64,000 nucleotides of DNA, taken from positions 70,686 to 134,685 of the forward strand of contig NZ_AQPF01000009.1 in assembly GCF_009846745.1 (NCBI RefSeq), read 5' to 3'. Of this stretch, positions 25,421 to 34,521 are shown piece by piece (within the stretch, counting starts at the first letter, position 1; each line of letters opens with the position of its first letter). The translations under genes were made by a program, and so were the position numbers. The notes below the pieces were generated by a model. The model was not told the origin of the DNA, did no database searches, and worked only from the letters and a program-made list of their open reading frames with translations. This DNA is from Alloalcanivorax xiamenensis (GTDB lineage Bacteria; Pseudomonadota; Gammaproteobacteria; Pseudomonadales; Alcanivoracaceae).

Positions 25421-26476
25421 TTATTGGAAGGGCCGCTGCGAGCCACGCTGCCAGAAGCGATCCGCCAGGCGCTGGGCCGCGGACGCCAGGGACAGGCTCA
25501 GCCGATCCGCGAGTTTACGCTTCTGTTCCCAGGTAACCTGGTAGATGTCGACCTGGGCTTTGCGCCCCTGCAAGTATTCATCACTGGTCATGATGTCGTC
25601 CACCAGCCCCAGTTCCTTGGCCCGGCTGCCGAACCAGTGCTCACCGGTGGCCACCGTGTCGATGTCCAGACCACGGCGGTGCTCACGGACAAAACTCTTG
25701 AACAGCTGGTGGGTCTCTTCCAGCTCTTGCTGGAACTTGGCGCGAGCCTTGTCGGTATTTTCGCCAAGCATGGTCAGGGTGCGTTTGTATTCGCCGGCCG
25801 TCATCAATTCCACATCCACGTCGTGCTTTTTCAGCAGACGATGGACATTGGGAATCTGTGCCACCACGCCGATGGAACCGATCACCGCGAAAGGAGCGCT
25901 GAGAATGCGGTCGCCGATACAAGCCATCATATAGCCGCCGCTGGCGGCCACCTGGTCCACCGCCACGGTGAGTTTCAAACCGCGCCCGCGCAGACGTTTC
26001 AGTTGCGAGGCGGCCAGGCCATAGCTGTGCACCAGTCCACCCGGGCTTTCCAGTCGCAGCAGGACTTCATCATCCGCCTCGGCCACTTCCAGGATGGCGC
26101 TGATTTCGTGGCGCAGGGTTTCCACATCACTGGCTTGAAGGTCACCATCGAAATCCAGCACGAACAGGCGCGGCGGCAATTTGTCTTCACCGCCGGCTTT
26201 CTTGCGCTGCTTGGCCCGCGCCTTTTCTTCCTTGCGTTTTTTCTTGGCCTCGCTCTTGCGGCGCTGTTCCGGCCACACTTCGTCGATGATGCTCTCGCGC
26301 AGGTCGTCGAACTCCTCGTTGAGGTACTTGACGTGTAATTCGCCGTCGCGGCCACTGCGCTGGCGATTGCGCGCCGCCGCCGTGGCGATCCCGCCGATCA
26401 CAAACAAAATCGCCACCACGAGGGTGGCGACCTTGGCGAGAAACATGCCGTATTCGGATACTAAATCGATGATCAC
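25421..26476 (-). CDS. sohB: SohB-type inner-membrane serine protease
   Basis: Signal-peptide-peptidase-like serine protease of the S49 family, 351 aa. One N-terminal membrane helix (about 12-34), a highly charged linker with AKKKRKEEKARAKQRKK, then the S49 domain. The catalytic Ser is in DQVAASGGYMMAC (near residue 185) and the Lys general base in TAGEYKRTLTM (near 237). Length and the charged linker match SohB, which suppresses loss of HtrA/DegP in E. coli. The active site faces the periplasm. Confidence 0.93.
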   Translation of the reverse strand: MIIDLVSEYGMFLAKVATLVVAILFVIGGIATAAARNRQRSGRDGELHVKYLNEEFDDLRESIIDEVWPEQRRKSEAKKKRKEEKARAKQRKKAGGEDKLPPRLFVLDFDGDLQASDVETLRHEISAILEVAEADDEVLLRLESPGGLVHSYGLAASQLKRLRGRGLKLTVAVDQVAASGGYMMACIGDRILSAPFAVIGSIGVVAQIPNVHRLLKKHDVDVELMTAGEYKRTLTMLGENTDKARAKFQQELEETHQLFKSFVREHRRGLDIDTVATGEHWFGSRAKELGLVDDIMTSDEYLQGRKAQVDIYQVTWEQKRKLADRLSLSLASAAQRLADRFWQRGSQRPFQ

Positions 26477-26541
26477 CGTGTCTTGCTCACCTGTATGTAT
26501 GGGTTAAATCGCCCGTCCCGCTCACTGGCACCGCATCCCGC

Positions 26542-27189
26542 TTATTGCCAGCCGGAAACCGCCTGCTGCGCACTGCCGTTGAGCGGCCGCCCCACCAGAC
26601 CGGTGGGGGCAACCGTCACTTCAAAGATCGCCCCGTCCGCCATCGGCAGATAGGCGGCGCTACCATAGCGCGCATCGACAAGAAAACTCCAGCCCTCCCG
26701 GGCCTGGCGCCAGACGTCCAGCAGCGGTGGCGCGTCGTGGAAACTATACACGGTACGTTCCCGGGAGCGCTCGTCCTCCAGTGCGAAGTAACGCCCCTGG
26801 ATGCGATCCAACTGATAGGCCGGCTTCAGTCCCAGCAAGGCGAAGGGGGTTTTCCACTTGATGATTCTGGCGTCCAGTTGCCACTGGTCTCCGGCCAGCC
26901 GGAAATCACGGGTGCGGCCATCACGGCCGGTGACCGTGGCGATGTAGGCCTGATTGTCGGTGGCACGGAAGCTGATCGTGGCCACCGGCGATTCCGCGTT
27001 CAGTTCGTGGTAGCTGTACAGACTGACCGCCACCAACACCAGATAGATGGCCCCGGCCACCAACAGCAGCCCCGCCGTGCCCTTGAGCCACTGCCACAGC
27101 CATTTCTGGCGCAACAGAATCCAGGCCCCGATCAGCACCAGAACCAAGCCAATGACCATAATCAAAAGCGGGGCGAACGAAAAGCTCAT
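26542..27189 (-). CDS. Membrane protein of unknown function
   Basis: Protein of 215 aa with two N-terminal membrane helices (about 5-25 and 38-58) and a soluble C-terminal part of about 150 residues. Homologues in Pseudomonas are often labelled multidrug or cation efflux protein, but two helices and no transporter motif do not support that name. It lies between nudC and sohB on the same strand with short gaps. No catalytic motif recognised. Confidence 0.65.
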   Translation of the reverse strand: MSFSFAPLLIMVIGLVLVLIGAWILLRQKWLWQWLKGTAGLLLVAGAIYLVLVAVSLYSYHELNAESPVATISFRATDNQAYIATVTGRDGRTRDFRLAGDQWQLDARIIKWKTPFALLGLKPAYQLDRIQGRYFALEDERSRERTVYSFHDAPPLLDVWRQAREGWSFLVDARYGSAAYLPMADGAIFEVTVAPTGLVGRPLNGSAQQAVSGWQ

Positions 27190-27226
27190 CGGGACTCCAT
27201 CATCATGGCGGGCTGGGGGCGGCGCG

Positions 27227-28034
27227 TTAGCGGTAAGGCGCGCGCCATTGCTCGATCAGCGTGTGGGCGATGCTGCCCGGCGGTGGTGTGCGCGGCAACT
27301 GATCATGGCGGAACCAGCCGGCATCGACGATCTCGTCGTCATCGATAACGATGTCACCGCCGGCATAGTCGCCATGGAAACCGAGCATCAGGGAATGAGG
27401 AAAGGGCCAGGACTGGCTGCGTGTGTAGTGCAGATCGCCAACCTGAATGCCGGTTTCCTCCATGACTTCCCGGCGTACCGCCTGCTCGGCGGTCTCCCCG
27501 GCTTCCATGAAGCCGGCCAGGCAGGAATAGAATCCGGAGGGAAAACGCGCGGAACGACCCAGCAAAGCGTATTCGCCATCACTGATCAGGGCGATCACGC
27601 AGGGAGTGATGCGGGGGTACTGGCGATAGTCACAGGCCGGGCAGATCATCGCCAGCTCACGTTCATGGGGCATCGTGGGAGAGCCACAGCGGCTGCAGAA
27701 ACGGTGATTCTGTCGCCAGCTCATCACCTGCAGCGCCCGCGCCACCATGGTGAAAGTGTCGTCGTCCAGTTGGCCGAGGATCTGCCGCAACGGGGTCGGG
27801 TGAAGACGCTGGTCGGCCAGTTCGTGTTCTCCCTCGTCACACACATAGCAGGGCTGGCCATGCAGCACGCCGATGTAGCGGTAATTGGGGTGCTGGCGCA
27901 GCAGGAAGGCCGGCAACCTGGGAATGCTGGGCGAAATCGATGTACAGGTTTTGTTCATGGACCACGAAGCACCAGGCTTCGTCCGCGTCTCTCGGTTCCA
28001 CCGAGGACAAGTCCAGGGAAAAGAAATGGTTCAC
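27227..28034 (-). pseudogene. nudC: NADH pyrophosphatase / RNA decapping hydrolase NudC, frameshift near the N-terminus
   Basis: NudC hydrolyses NAD(H) and removes NAD caps from RNA. The zinc ribbon (CSRCGSPT and CPACDYRQYP), the SQSWPFPHSLM signature that defines NudC, and the Nudix box GFMEAGETAEQAVRREVMEETG are intact in a frame open from an ATG at 27958. That ATG is not the native start. In the neighbouring frame a GTG at 28034 overlaps the fimL stop as GTGA and encodes VNHFFSLDLSSVEP through AWCFVVHEQNLYIDFAQH, matching the WWVVSHEQKLWL region of E. coli NudC. The frames join between about 27921 and 27931; the distance is one base too long (or two short). The catalytic half could still be made from 27958. 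Sequencing error is possible. Confidence 0.8.
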
Positions 28035-29695
28035 GATGTCGCTCCGCCTGTGGGATAGCCAAGGGCACCCACGGCCTGCTCCGCCACATCCAGAACGCCT
28101 TCTCCAATCGGTTTCTGTTCTTCCATGCTCTCGAGGTAGTAATCGATGGCGGTCAGGGCATCCGCCAGGGTCTCCATGGCGGTGACCGTGGGTGCCTCGC
28201 TGCCACCGATCAACTCCTTCTCGATATAACACCGACAGGCGTTGGTTACGGCGCAGGCCCGCTCCAGGTCGAGGAAGGTCATCCCCCCCACCACCGAAGC
28301 GAAAGTGCCCGGAAGATTACTGAGATGCATGGTATCCCACTGTTGCTCCATATAGGAGGCCAACGACCGCTTTGCCAGCGCCAGGCCGGCGCGGCACTCG
28401 CCCACCACCGTCATGCGCGCCTCGTCCAGCTGATAGCGGGAGATGCGCTCATTGTTAACTTCGCGACGCACATCATCCGCCGGCGCCAGACTGCGCTCCA
28501 GGGTGGCGATGGTGTTCTCCGCGGCAAGCAGATCGTCCACCAGGGCGTGAAAGGCGCCGCTATCCACCTCGCCATCAGAGCGCCAGCCGGCCACATTCTC
28601 GGCGCGCTGGCGCAATCCCCCGGCGCTTTGATTCTCGCCGATCATCTCCAGAGTGCTGGCGATGCGCCCGAGCCCTTCGGCGATAGCGCCATAATCGGTA
28701 TCCGCCACGCCCTGGGCGGCCATGTCCAGGGTGTCCTTGATCTGGTTGATTTCCTCCTTCAGGGCGCCGGCCACGGAGCGGATCACGGAGCCCTTGGAAC
28801 CGGTCATCAACGCCAATTCACGCTGCAGATCGGCGTCGGCGGGACGTTCCCGCAGCCCGAACGCGGAGCGTACCTCGGTGGCGGCGCCCCCTTTTCCGCT
28901 GCCCAAAGCCGTGAGGTACAGGCATTCGCGCAACAGCTCCCCCGGCGGCTCCTGCTCAAGAGCATCGCGCCCCTGGTACACCAGAGCCTTCAATTGCCGG
29001 TCATAGCGGGCCAGCAAGGCGCGCCGGGCCGCGGTGAGCGCCATGTCGTCGTGCAGCAGGGACTCCAGCGCCGCTCGCGCCAGCCACCAGCGTTTGCCGC
29101 CGGCAAGCCGGTCAATACGTTCCATGGCCCGCAGCATCAGGCGCAGGTGGGTCTGTCGGTCCTGCCCCTGCAGCAGGCCCAGCAGCCCCACCTGGTACAT
29201 GTGGCGTAGCCGGCGGCTTTGCCGGGCCAGGCCATCCCCATCAGTAGGCGGCCCCGGCGGCATGCGCGGCAGGCCCTCATCCACCTTAAAAAAGCGGCTT
29301 TCCGGCAGCGGCGCGCGGCCGGCGGCCTGGCGCAATTCATTGATGCCAGCCACCAGAACCTCCGGCAGCGGACTGCCGCTGAGCTGGACGTATTCCAAAT
29401 AGTGGCCGAGCAACACGATGGCGTTACCCAGTGCCTGGATCAGGGGCGCTTCCGGTCGCCTCTGAATCTCCCTGGCGGTCAGCACCATGTCCTCCGCCAT
29501 TACAGTGGCGGCATCCAGTTCCAGCATCTGGCAGATGCCACGTAATTGCTGGAAGGCATCGATGCACCGCTCCAGAGCCGCCCCCTCGGCCTGGTTCTCG
29601 GCGAAGGCTTCCAGGCTGGATTCCGATTCGCCAAGGGTGGTGTCGATGGCTTCCTTGAGAAAGGTCAAGGAGGTGGTATTGGTGATCGCGACCAT
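28031..29695 (-). CDS. fimL: FimL, ChpA-N-terminus-like regulator of type IV pili and cAMP
   Basis: FimL homologue of 554 aa (P. aeruginosa FimL 557 aa). The protein is largely helical and resembles the N-terminal half of ChpA, with Hpt-like regions whose phosphorylatable His is absent, for example LERCIDAFQQLRGICQMLELDAATVMAEDM near residues 40-75 and a second copy near 430-520. In P. aeruginosa, FimL connects the Chp system and polar FimV with adenylate cyclase CyaB, affecting twitching and cAMP. fimL-nudC adjacency is also that of P. aeruginosa, which supports the name. The start at 29695 begins MVAITNTTSLTFLKEA; the frame extends further upstream without support. The stop overlaps the nudC GTG. 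Confidence 0.85.
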   Translation of the reverse strand: MVAITNTTSLTFLKEAIDTTLGESESSLEAFAENQAEGAALERCIDAFQQLRGICQMLELDAATVMAEDMVLTAREIQRRPEAPLIQALGNAIVLLGHYLEYVQLSGSPLPEVLVAGINELRQAAGRAPLPESRFFKVDEGLPRMPPGPPTDGDGLARQSRRLRHMYQVGLLGLLQGQDRQTHLRLMLRAMERIDRLAGGKRWWLARAALESLLHDDMALTAARRALLARYDRQLKALVYQGRDALEQEPPGELLRECLYLTALGSGKGGAATEVRSAFGLRERPADADLQRELALMTGSKGSVIRSVAGALKEEINQIKDTLDMAAQGVADTDYGAIAEGLGRIASTLEMIGENQSAGGLRQRAENVAGWRSDGEVDSGAFHALVDDLLAAENTIATLERSLAPADDVRREVNNERISRYQLDEARMTVVGECRAGLALAKRSLASYMEQQWDTMHLSNLPGTFASVVGGMTFLDLERACAVTNACRCYIEKELIGGSEAPTVTAMETLADALTAIDYYLESMEEQKPIGEGVLDVAEQAVGALGYPTGGATS

Positions 29696-30099
29696 GGGTA
29701 GCCCACTCGCTTGTTTTGGTTTGAACTTGATGCCACGGGCCCGGCGGGCAACCCGACCCAAGATGAGCCCGGTGGCGAGAGCGAAATAATTTTCACTTTG
29801 TCACTGCTCAAACGGTGCGTCAACTTTCGCCTCTAAGCAACTGATTTGTCTGCGCATTGTTAACCAGGGCACAGCCGAAATCAGTACCTCCCTCTCATCG
29901 TACTTTAGTTGACCGTATCGTAAGAATTGAACGGCTTATGATTACCGCCTGGTTTTCGCAGCGGGATCGTGGACCGTTGGAGCGGATCATGGAACTATTT
30001 TGGCGGGAACGCGCCCGGCTCGCCTCGGTCCCTGGCGGTGGACACAAAGTAAGCTCCGCGCGGGGGATTTCCCCCGGCACGGCATGCCAACTCAGGAGG
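29696..30099. other. Intergenic region between fimL and thrH
   Basis: About 400 bp with no convincing gene on either strand. It should carry the fimL promoter: on the minus strand a -35-like TTGACG (29823-29818), 17 nt and CAAAGT (29800-29795) is the best candidate, with a weak -10. The stretch 29780-29950 is AT-richer than its surroundings. A hairpin near thrH is listed separately. Confidence 0.5.
30061..30076 (-). terminator. Possible terminator downstream of thrH
   Basis: CGGGGG/CCCCCG 6-bp stem with a 4-nt loop, 24 bp past the thrH stop on the minus strand. It has no clear T-run, so a Rho-independent role is uncertain. Confidence 0.4.
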
Positions 30100-30717
30100 T
30101 CAGAGCGGGAGTTCGCGGTTGCTGGCTTTGACGATTTCTTTTTTCAGATCTTCGTAACTGTGTACCGCCGGGAACTGGGGAAATTCCGCGATCACGTTGT
30201 CCGGAGCGTGGAACAGAATGCCCTGCTCCGCTTCCGACAGCATGGTGGTATCGTTGTAGGAGTCGCCCGCGGCGATGACCCGGTAGTTCAGGCTGTGCAG
30301 CGCCTTGACCGAGGCTCGCTTGGGGTCCTGCTGACGCAGTACGTAGTCGGTGATACGGCCACTATCGTCCACTTCCAGACGGTGGCAGAACAGGGTCGGC
30401 TGGCCCAGCTTACGCATCAACGGCAGTGCGAACTCATAGAAGGTGTCGGAGAGAATGATCAGTTGGAAGTGCTCCCGCGCCCAATCGACAAAGGCCGGGG
30501 CACCTTCCAACGGCTCCAGGGTATCGATCACCGCCTGGATATCCGACAGACCGTAGCCGTGTTGGTCGAGCAGCCCCAACCGCATTCGCATCAGTTCGTC
30601 GTAATCGGGGATATCCCGGGTGGTGGCCCGCAGTTCCTCGATCCCGGTGCGCTCGGCGAAGTTGATCCAGATTTCGGGGATCAGCACCCCTTCCAGATCA
30701 AGACATAACAATTCCAC
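30100..30717 (-). CDS. thrH: Phosphoserine/homoserine phosphotransferase
   Basis: HAD-superfamily enzyme of 205 aa, the exact length of P. aeruginosa ThrH, which has phosphoserine phosphatase and phosphoserine:homoserine phosphotransferase activity. HAD motif I is CLDLEGVLIPE near residue 7 (DxE form typical of ThrH), motif II LSDTFYEF near 89, motif III Lys in DPKRASVKAL and motif IV AAGDSYNDTTML near 155. The frame is open to 30963, but the GTG at 30717 has AAGGGG 6 nt upstream and begins at motif I. Neighbour of cysB, as in Pseudomonas. Confidence 0.92.
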   Translation of the reverse strand: MELLCLDLEGVLIPEIWINFAERTGIEELRATTRDIPDYDELMRMRLGLLDQHGYGLSDIQAVIDTLEPLEGAPAFVDWAREHFQLIILSDTFYEFALPLMRKLGQPTLFCHRLEVDDSGRITDYVLRQQDPKRASVKALHSLNYRVIAAGDSYNDTTMLSEAEQGILFHAPDNVIAEFPQFPAVHSYEDLKKEIVKASNRELPL

Positions 30718-30877
30718 GTTGATCCCCCTTGGGATTGAATAAAGATGGACGGTGTCCTTGGCCGCGAACGGCGGTCCCGGCGGCTCCGAGCCGGCACACT
30801 CCCAGGCCGGCACAATGTAGCCGCGCCCCGGCCGCTTTGCAACGCGCTCACCGGGATCGGAGCCCCTGAACCGGCGC

Positions 30878-31852
30878 TCACAGCATGGGCAGTTCGATGT
30901 TCTGAAACAGCGCTTCGCGTTCCTCACGGGTGCTGGCCCGTACCGCCGCATCAATGACCTCACGGGTCAGGTGCGGAGCGAACAGTTGGATGAATTCGTA
31001 CATGAAACCACGCAAGAAAGTCCCCTTGCGGAAACCGATCCGGGTGGTGCTGGGCTCGAACAGATGGCCTGCTTCCAGATTGACCAGCCCTTTGTCCTGA
31101 ACCGGGTCCACCGCCATATGGGCCACGATGCCCACCCCCATGCCAAGGCGCACATAGGTCTTGATCACGTCCGCATCGGCGGCGGTGAACACCACTTTCG
31201 GTTCCAGGCCCTGCCGGGCGAAGGCATCGTCCAACTTGCTGCGGCCGGTGAAGCCGAATACATAGGTGACGATCGGGTACTCGGCCAGGGCCTCCAGGGT
31301 CAGCGGCTTGATCTTGGTCAGCGGGTGGCCTTCGGGAACCACCACGGTCCGGTTCCAGCGGTAGCAAGGCATCATCACCAGGTCGGTGAACAGCTCCAGA
31401 GCCTCGGTGGCGATGGCGAAATCGACGCTGCCGTCCGCCGCCATTTCCGAAATCTGCATCGGCGTGCCCTGATTCATATGCAGGGAGACATCCGGAAAGC
31501 GCTGGGTGAACTTCTGAATCACCGGTGGCAGAGCATAACGGGCCTGGGTGTGGGTGGTGGCGATGCTAAGGTCACCCTTGGTCTCGTCCCGGAATTCCTG
31601 GGCCACCCGCTTGATGGCCTCGGTTTGCTGGAGGATATCGCCGGCGATGCGCAGGATGGCCTCCCCCGCCGGGGTGACGTGGGTCAGGTGCTTGCCGCTG
31701 CGGGCGAATACCTCCACCCCCAGCTCATCCTCGAGCATGCGGATCTGCTTGCTGATGCCGGGTTGCGAGGTGTACAGAGCCTGGGCGGTGGCTGAGACAT
31801 TCAGATCGTGGCGGGCCACTTCCCAGATATAACGAAGCTGCTGGAGTTTCAT
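30878..31852 (-). CDS. cysB: LysR-type regulator of cysteine biosynthesis CysB
   Basis: LysR-family regulator of 324 aa, the CysB length. The N-terminal helix-turn-helix starts MKLQQLRYIWEVARHDLNVSATAQALYTSQPGISKQIRMLEDELG; the inducer-binding domain follows, with TTHTQARYALPPVIQKF (a CysB/Cbl signature around residues 100-116) and GIVAHMAVDPVQDKGL. CysB activates sulfate assimilation genes with N-acetylserine as inducer and represses itself. cysI in this window is a probable target, and an AT-rich stretch before cysB fits autoregulation. Confidence 0.95.
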   Translation of the reverse strand: MKLQQLRYIWEVARHDLNVSATAQALYTSQPGISKQIRMLEDELGVEVFARSGKHLTHVTPAGEAILRIAGDILQQTEAIKRVAQEFRDETKGDLSIATTHTQARYALPPVIQKFTQRFPDVSLHMNQGTPMQISEMAADGSVDFAIATEALELFTDLVMMPCYRWNRTVVVPEGHPLTKIKPLTLEALAEYPIVTYVFGFTGRSKLDDAFARQGLEPKVVFTAADADVIKTYVRLGMGVGIVAHMAVDPVQDKGLVNLEAGHLFEPSTTRIGFRKGTFLRGFMYEFIQLFAPHLTREVIDAAVRASTREEREALFQNIELPML

Positions 31853-31880
31853 GGGCGCTCCCGGCCTATGCGCTGAACAG

Positions 31881-31903
31881 GTTATAAAAATATAAAGAAC
31901 TAT
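31881..31903 (-). promoter_or_regulatory. AT-rich cysB upstream region, candidate CysB autoregulatory site
   Basis: GTTATAAAAATATAAAGAAC then TAT on the plus strand, a 23-bp AT-only island about 30 bp before the cysB ATG. On the minus strand it contains TATATT and TATAAC as -10-like hexamers. It resembles the island upstream of cysI at 21077-21110. Confidence 0.45.
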
Positions 31904-31955
31904 TCAGAGAAAGCATAGGGGGCAGCGTTTTTTCCGTTCAATGCGTGCGCCCGGT

Positions 31956-32876
31956 CTACGGTTCCGTCCGTGGCGCATTGGCGATGCCGTGTGGCACATG
32001 CCCGGCGGCCACGTGTTCACGGGCGGATTCGCAGTGGCCCTGCTGGTCGTCGAAGAAGACGTCGGCGCCGAAGGCGCGCAGGAACGGCCCCTTTGGCAAC
32101 CCGCCCAGGAACAGGCTTTCGTCCAAACGGATCCCCCAGGCCCGGAGAGTCCGCACGACCCTTTCATGGGCCGGCGCCGAGCGCGCGGTGACCAGAGCGG
32201 TGCGAATCGGACACTGCTCCATGGGGAACGCCATCTGGATCTGGTGCAGCGCTTCCAGAAACGGCTTGAACGGCCCGTCACTGAGCGGCTGCCAGGCGGC
32301 TGCCTTCTCGCTCTCGGCGAACGCCTCCAGACCGCTGCTCTGGAACACCCGCTCGGATTCGTCGGAAAACAACACGGCGTCACCGTCGAAAGCAATCCGG
32401 AGGAGATCATCCTGTTGTTCCAGCGATCCGCCGGAAAGAATGTTGGCGGCGGCGAATCCGGCATCCAGCACCTGACGAACGTCATCCGGACTGGTGGACA
32501 GGAACAGGTGCGCACCAAATGCGGAGACGTAACGGTGTGGGCTTTGGCCGCCGGCAAAAGCCGCCCGGGTGATGGGGAGGCCGTAATGCTCTATGGAGTT
32601 GAAGACGCGCAAGCCGGTATCCGAACTGTTGCGCGACAGCAGAATCACCTCCACCCGGTCGCGGCCCTGCTCCAGCTTGTTGATGGCCAGCAGCTTGGTC
32701 ACCAGAGGAAAGGCGTCGCCGGGCTTGAGGATGTCGTCCTCATGGGCGGTCTGGTACTCCTGAAAAGCGTCCAATCCTTCCTCTTCGTACACTTTGTGGC
32801 TGTCGCTGAGGTCGAACAATGCCCGGGAACTGATCGCCACCACCAGCTTGCCGTCAAAGGAAATCGCCATATTCAT
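31956..32876 (-). CDS. 5'-nucleotidase (NT5C1-like)
   Basis: Cytosolic 5'-nucleotidase of the family related to animal NT5C1, 306 aa; such enzymes dephosphorylate nucleoside monophosphates. The HAD-like core is seen as ISSRALFDLSDSHKVYEEEG near the N-terminus and RIAFDGDAVLFSDESERVF near residue 165, which carries the catalytic Asp pair. LVTARSAPAHERVVRTLRAWG near 230 and FLGGLPKGPFLRAFGADVFFDDQ near 255 are also conserved in the family. Physiological substrate unknown. Divergent from the H1-like gene. Confidence 0.85.
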   Translation of the reverse strand: MNMAISFDGKLVVAISSRALFDLSDSHKVYEEEGLDAFQEYQTAHEDDILKPGDAFPLVTKLLAINKLEQGRDRVEVILLSRNSSDTGLRVFNSIEHYGLPITRAAFAGGQSPHRYVSAFGAHLFLSTSPDDVRQVLDAGFAAANILSGGSLEQQDDLLRIAFDGDAVLFSDESERVFQSSGLEAFAESEKAAAWQPLSDGPFKPFLEALHQIQMAFPMEQCPIRTALVTARSAPAHERVVRTLRAWGIRLDESLFLGGLPKGPFLRAFGADVFFDDQQGHCESAREHVAAGHVPHGIANAPRTEP

Positions 32877-33076
32877 TTATCCTGTTGCGCTGCGGGCAGT
32901 ATCCCCGCTGGCCTGGCAAAGCTCAATGGCGTTGCCGGAATGACGCGAATCGGCGGCGCTACGCTGTTGTCCAGCCCCAGGATGTGACATAAAGTTTCAG
33001 TGGCACCGCGGGGGATTCCGACCCGGTGCGCACTCAAAGCCCTCACACACATCCATCCGGGGAAAGGGAGTCATCC

Positions 33077-33691
33077 ATGGCCGCGAATACAGTACGAAGC
33101 CGCCTTGACGATTTGCAGGCGCAGATTCGCAAGTTGGCGGAACGTTTCGATAACGAAAGGGATAAGCAGATCGCGCAGTTGGAAAAACAACTGGAGAAGG
33201 CTCGCCAGCGACTTAACCAGGAGGTCGAGCGCCGCCGCGACACGCTCAATCGACTCGAGAAGCTGCAGGCGGAATACCGGGAGAAAGCCAATGCCACGGT
33301 CAAGCGTCAACTGGACCGCGCCCGCAAAGCGGTGGACGAAGCGCGTTCCCGGGTGGACGAATCGGAAGCTCGCAAGCGGTTCCTGGAAACCGAGGTAAAG
33401 GTACTCAAAGCCACCGCCAAACAGGCCAACAGCCTGGCCAAAGTAATCGGCCAGTACCAAAAGGATCTGGAAAAGCGGGCCAAGGAGATTGAAAAGAGAG
33501 TCGGCGGCGATGCGCCGAAAGCGGCCCCTAAACGGAAGAAAGCCGCGGTGAGGAAGAAAGCCCCCGCGCCTCGGAAGAAAGCAGCCGCCAAGAAAAAAGC
33601 CGCGATAAAAGCCGCACCGGCGAAGAAAAAGGCCGCCACGCGTAAGAAAGCCGCGACCCGGGCGTCCCCGACACCAGGCGACGCTTCCTGA
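33077..33691 (+). CDS. Histone H1-like / AlgP-like coiled-coil protein with Lys/Ala-rich tail
   Basis: Protein of 204 aa in two parts. Residues about 1-140 form a long charged coiled coil (LDDLQAQIRKLAERFDNERD and QIAQLEKQLEKARQRLNQEV). Residues about 145-200 are a basic low-complexity tail made of Lys-Lys-Ala units (KKAAVRKKAPAPRKKAAAKK), like bacterial H1 proteins and the KPAA tail of Pseudomonas AlgP. A DNA-binding, nucleoid-associated role is inferred. The ATG at 33077 has GGGAG 6 nt upstream. The gene has no operon partners. Confidence 0.75.
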   Translation: MAANTVRSRLDDLQAQIRKLAERFDNERDKQIAQLEKQLEKARQRLNQEVERRRDTLNRLEKLQAEYREKANATVKRQLDRARKAVDEARSRVDESEARKRFLETEVKVLKATAKQANSLAKVIGQYQKDLEKRAKEIEKRVGGDAPKAAPKRKKAAVRKKAPAPRKKAAAKKKAAIKAAPAKKKAATRKKAATRASPTPGDAS

Positions 33692-33697
33692 ATCGCT

Positions 33698-33736
33698 CCG
33701 CGCCGGCGGCCCTGCCGTCGGCGCGGTCTTGCCTTT
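33698..33736 (+). terminator. Terminator after the H1-like gene
   Basis: CCGCGCCGGCGG and CCGTCGGCGCGG form a 12-bp stem with one G-T pair and a 5-nt loop, then TCTTGCCTTT. It begins 7 bp past the stop codon. Confidence 0.55.
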
Positions 33737-33742
33737 AGGCGC

Positions 33743-34408
33743 TCAGAACCGGTGCAGCAGACTCTGATAGTAGGCCACCACCGGCTTGCGATGGCTGCGC
33801 TCCATGGCCGGTAATCCCTTGTCCACGACTGAGGTGGAGGCCTTGTTGATGGTGGCGCGGGCAGTGGAGACGAGGCCGCGATTGATGGCGCCGAGCTTCA
33901 GACTGCCGAGGGTCTTGTCCAAATAGTTTTCAATAGCCCCATCGGTGATGCCATGCATCACTTCCACCAGGTGGGCCATCTCCCCTTCCCCGTTGGCGAA
34001 CGATTCAAAAACCTGATTGGCGCGCTCGGCCAGATCCGGCGGCAATGGATAGCCGACAAAAATGTCGCCGCCCTTTTCCAGTCGCAGGGAACGGAAATGG
34101 TCCGCAAGAGCGTGTTGCTCCTCGACGCTGGCTTTGCGCATCAGGCGTCCCGCCAGCCCATGGGCTGCCTTACGGATCACTTTCATGGCCCCCATGATCA
34201 TGTTCACCGCGGTACCGCGGGCGTTGACGGCTTCGATCGGCCCGGTGAAGTAGGTATGCAGGACTTCGTCGATGAAAGGATCGGTGATGCCATCCAGATC
34301 CGCGGCATGGTTGCCAGACGGGTTCTCCCGCATCTTGGCGAGAAAAGCGTCGATCCGCTGGCGCAGTGTTTCGCTGGCGGGAAAGGCCACGTACAGGGTG
34401 TCACTCAT
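33743..34408 (-). CDS. Conserved-looking protein of unknown function
   Basis: Predicted cytoplasmic protein of 221 aa, mostly helical, with no signal peptide or membrane segment and no motif I recognise. The frame is open to 34474; the ATG at 34408 (MSDTLYVAFPASETL) is preferred because the extra upstream residues look unrelated. Codon use and GC content match the neighbours, so it is likely a real gene. It lies between the H1-like gene (convergent) and a DUF2489 gene (same strand). Confidence 0.6.
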   Translation of the reverse strand: MSDTLYVAFPASETLRQRIDAFLAKMRENPSGNHAADLDGITDPFIDEVLHTYFTGPIEAVNARGTAVNMIMGAMKVIRKAAHGLAGRLMRKASVEEQHALADHFRSLRLEKGGDIFVGYPLPPDLAERANQVFESFANGEGEMAHLVEVMHGITDGAIENYLDKTLGSLKLGAINRGLVSTARATINKASTSVVDKGLPAMERSHRKPVVAYYQSLLHRF

Positions 34409-34521
34409 AATCTGAACTCGGCTTCCAATAACGGGTAAAAGTTTCAAACAATGGAAAGCGCCGATCATACCCAATGGTATACAAGGCGCCCGCAGCCGTG
34501 ACGCCTGAACAGAATGTCTTT

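Noticed and set aside
28034..29857. Complete Chp chemosensory operon around fimL
   Set aside because: Only the FimL protein is present; no pilG-pilK, chpA or pil genes lie nearby.
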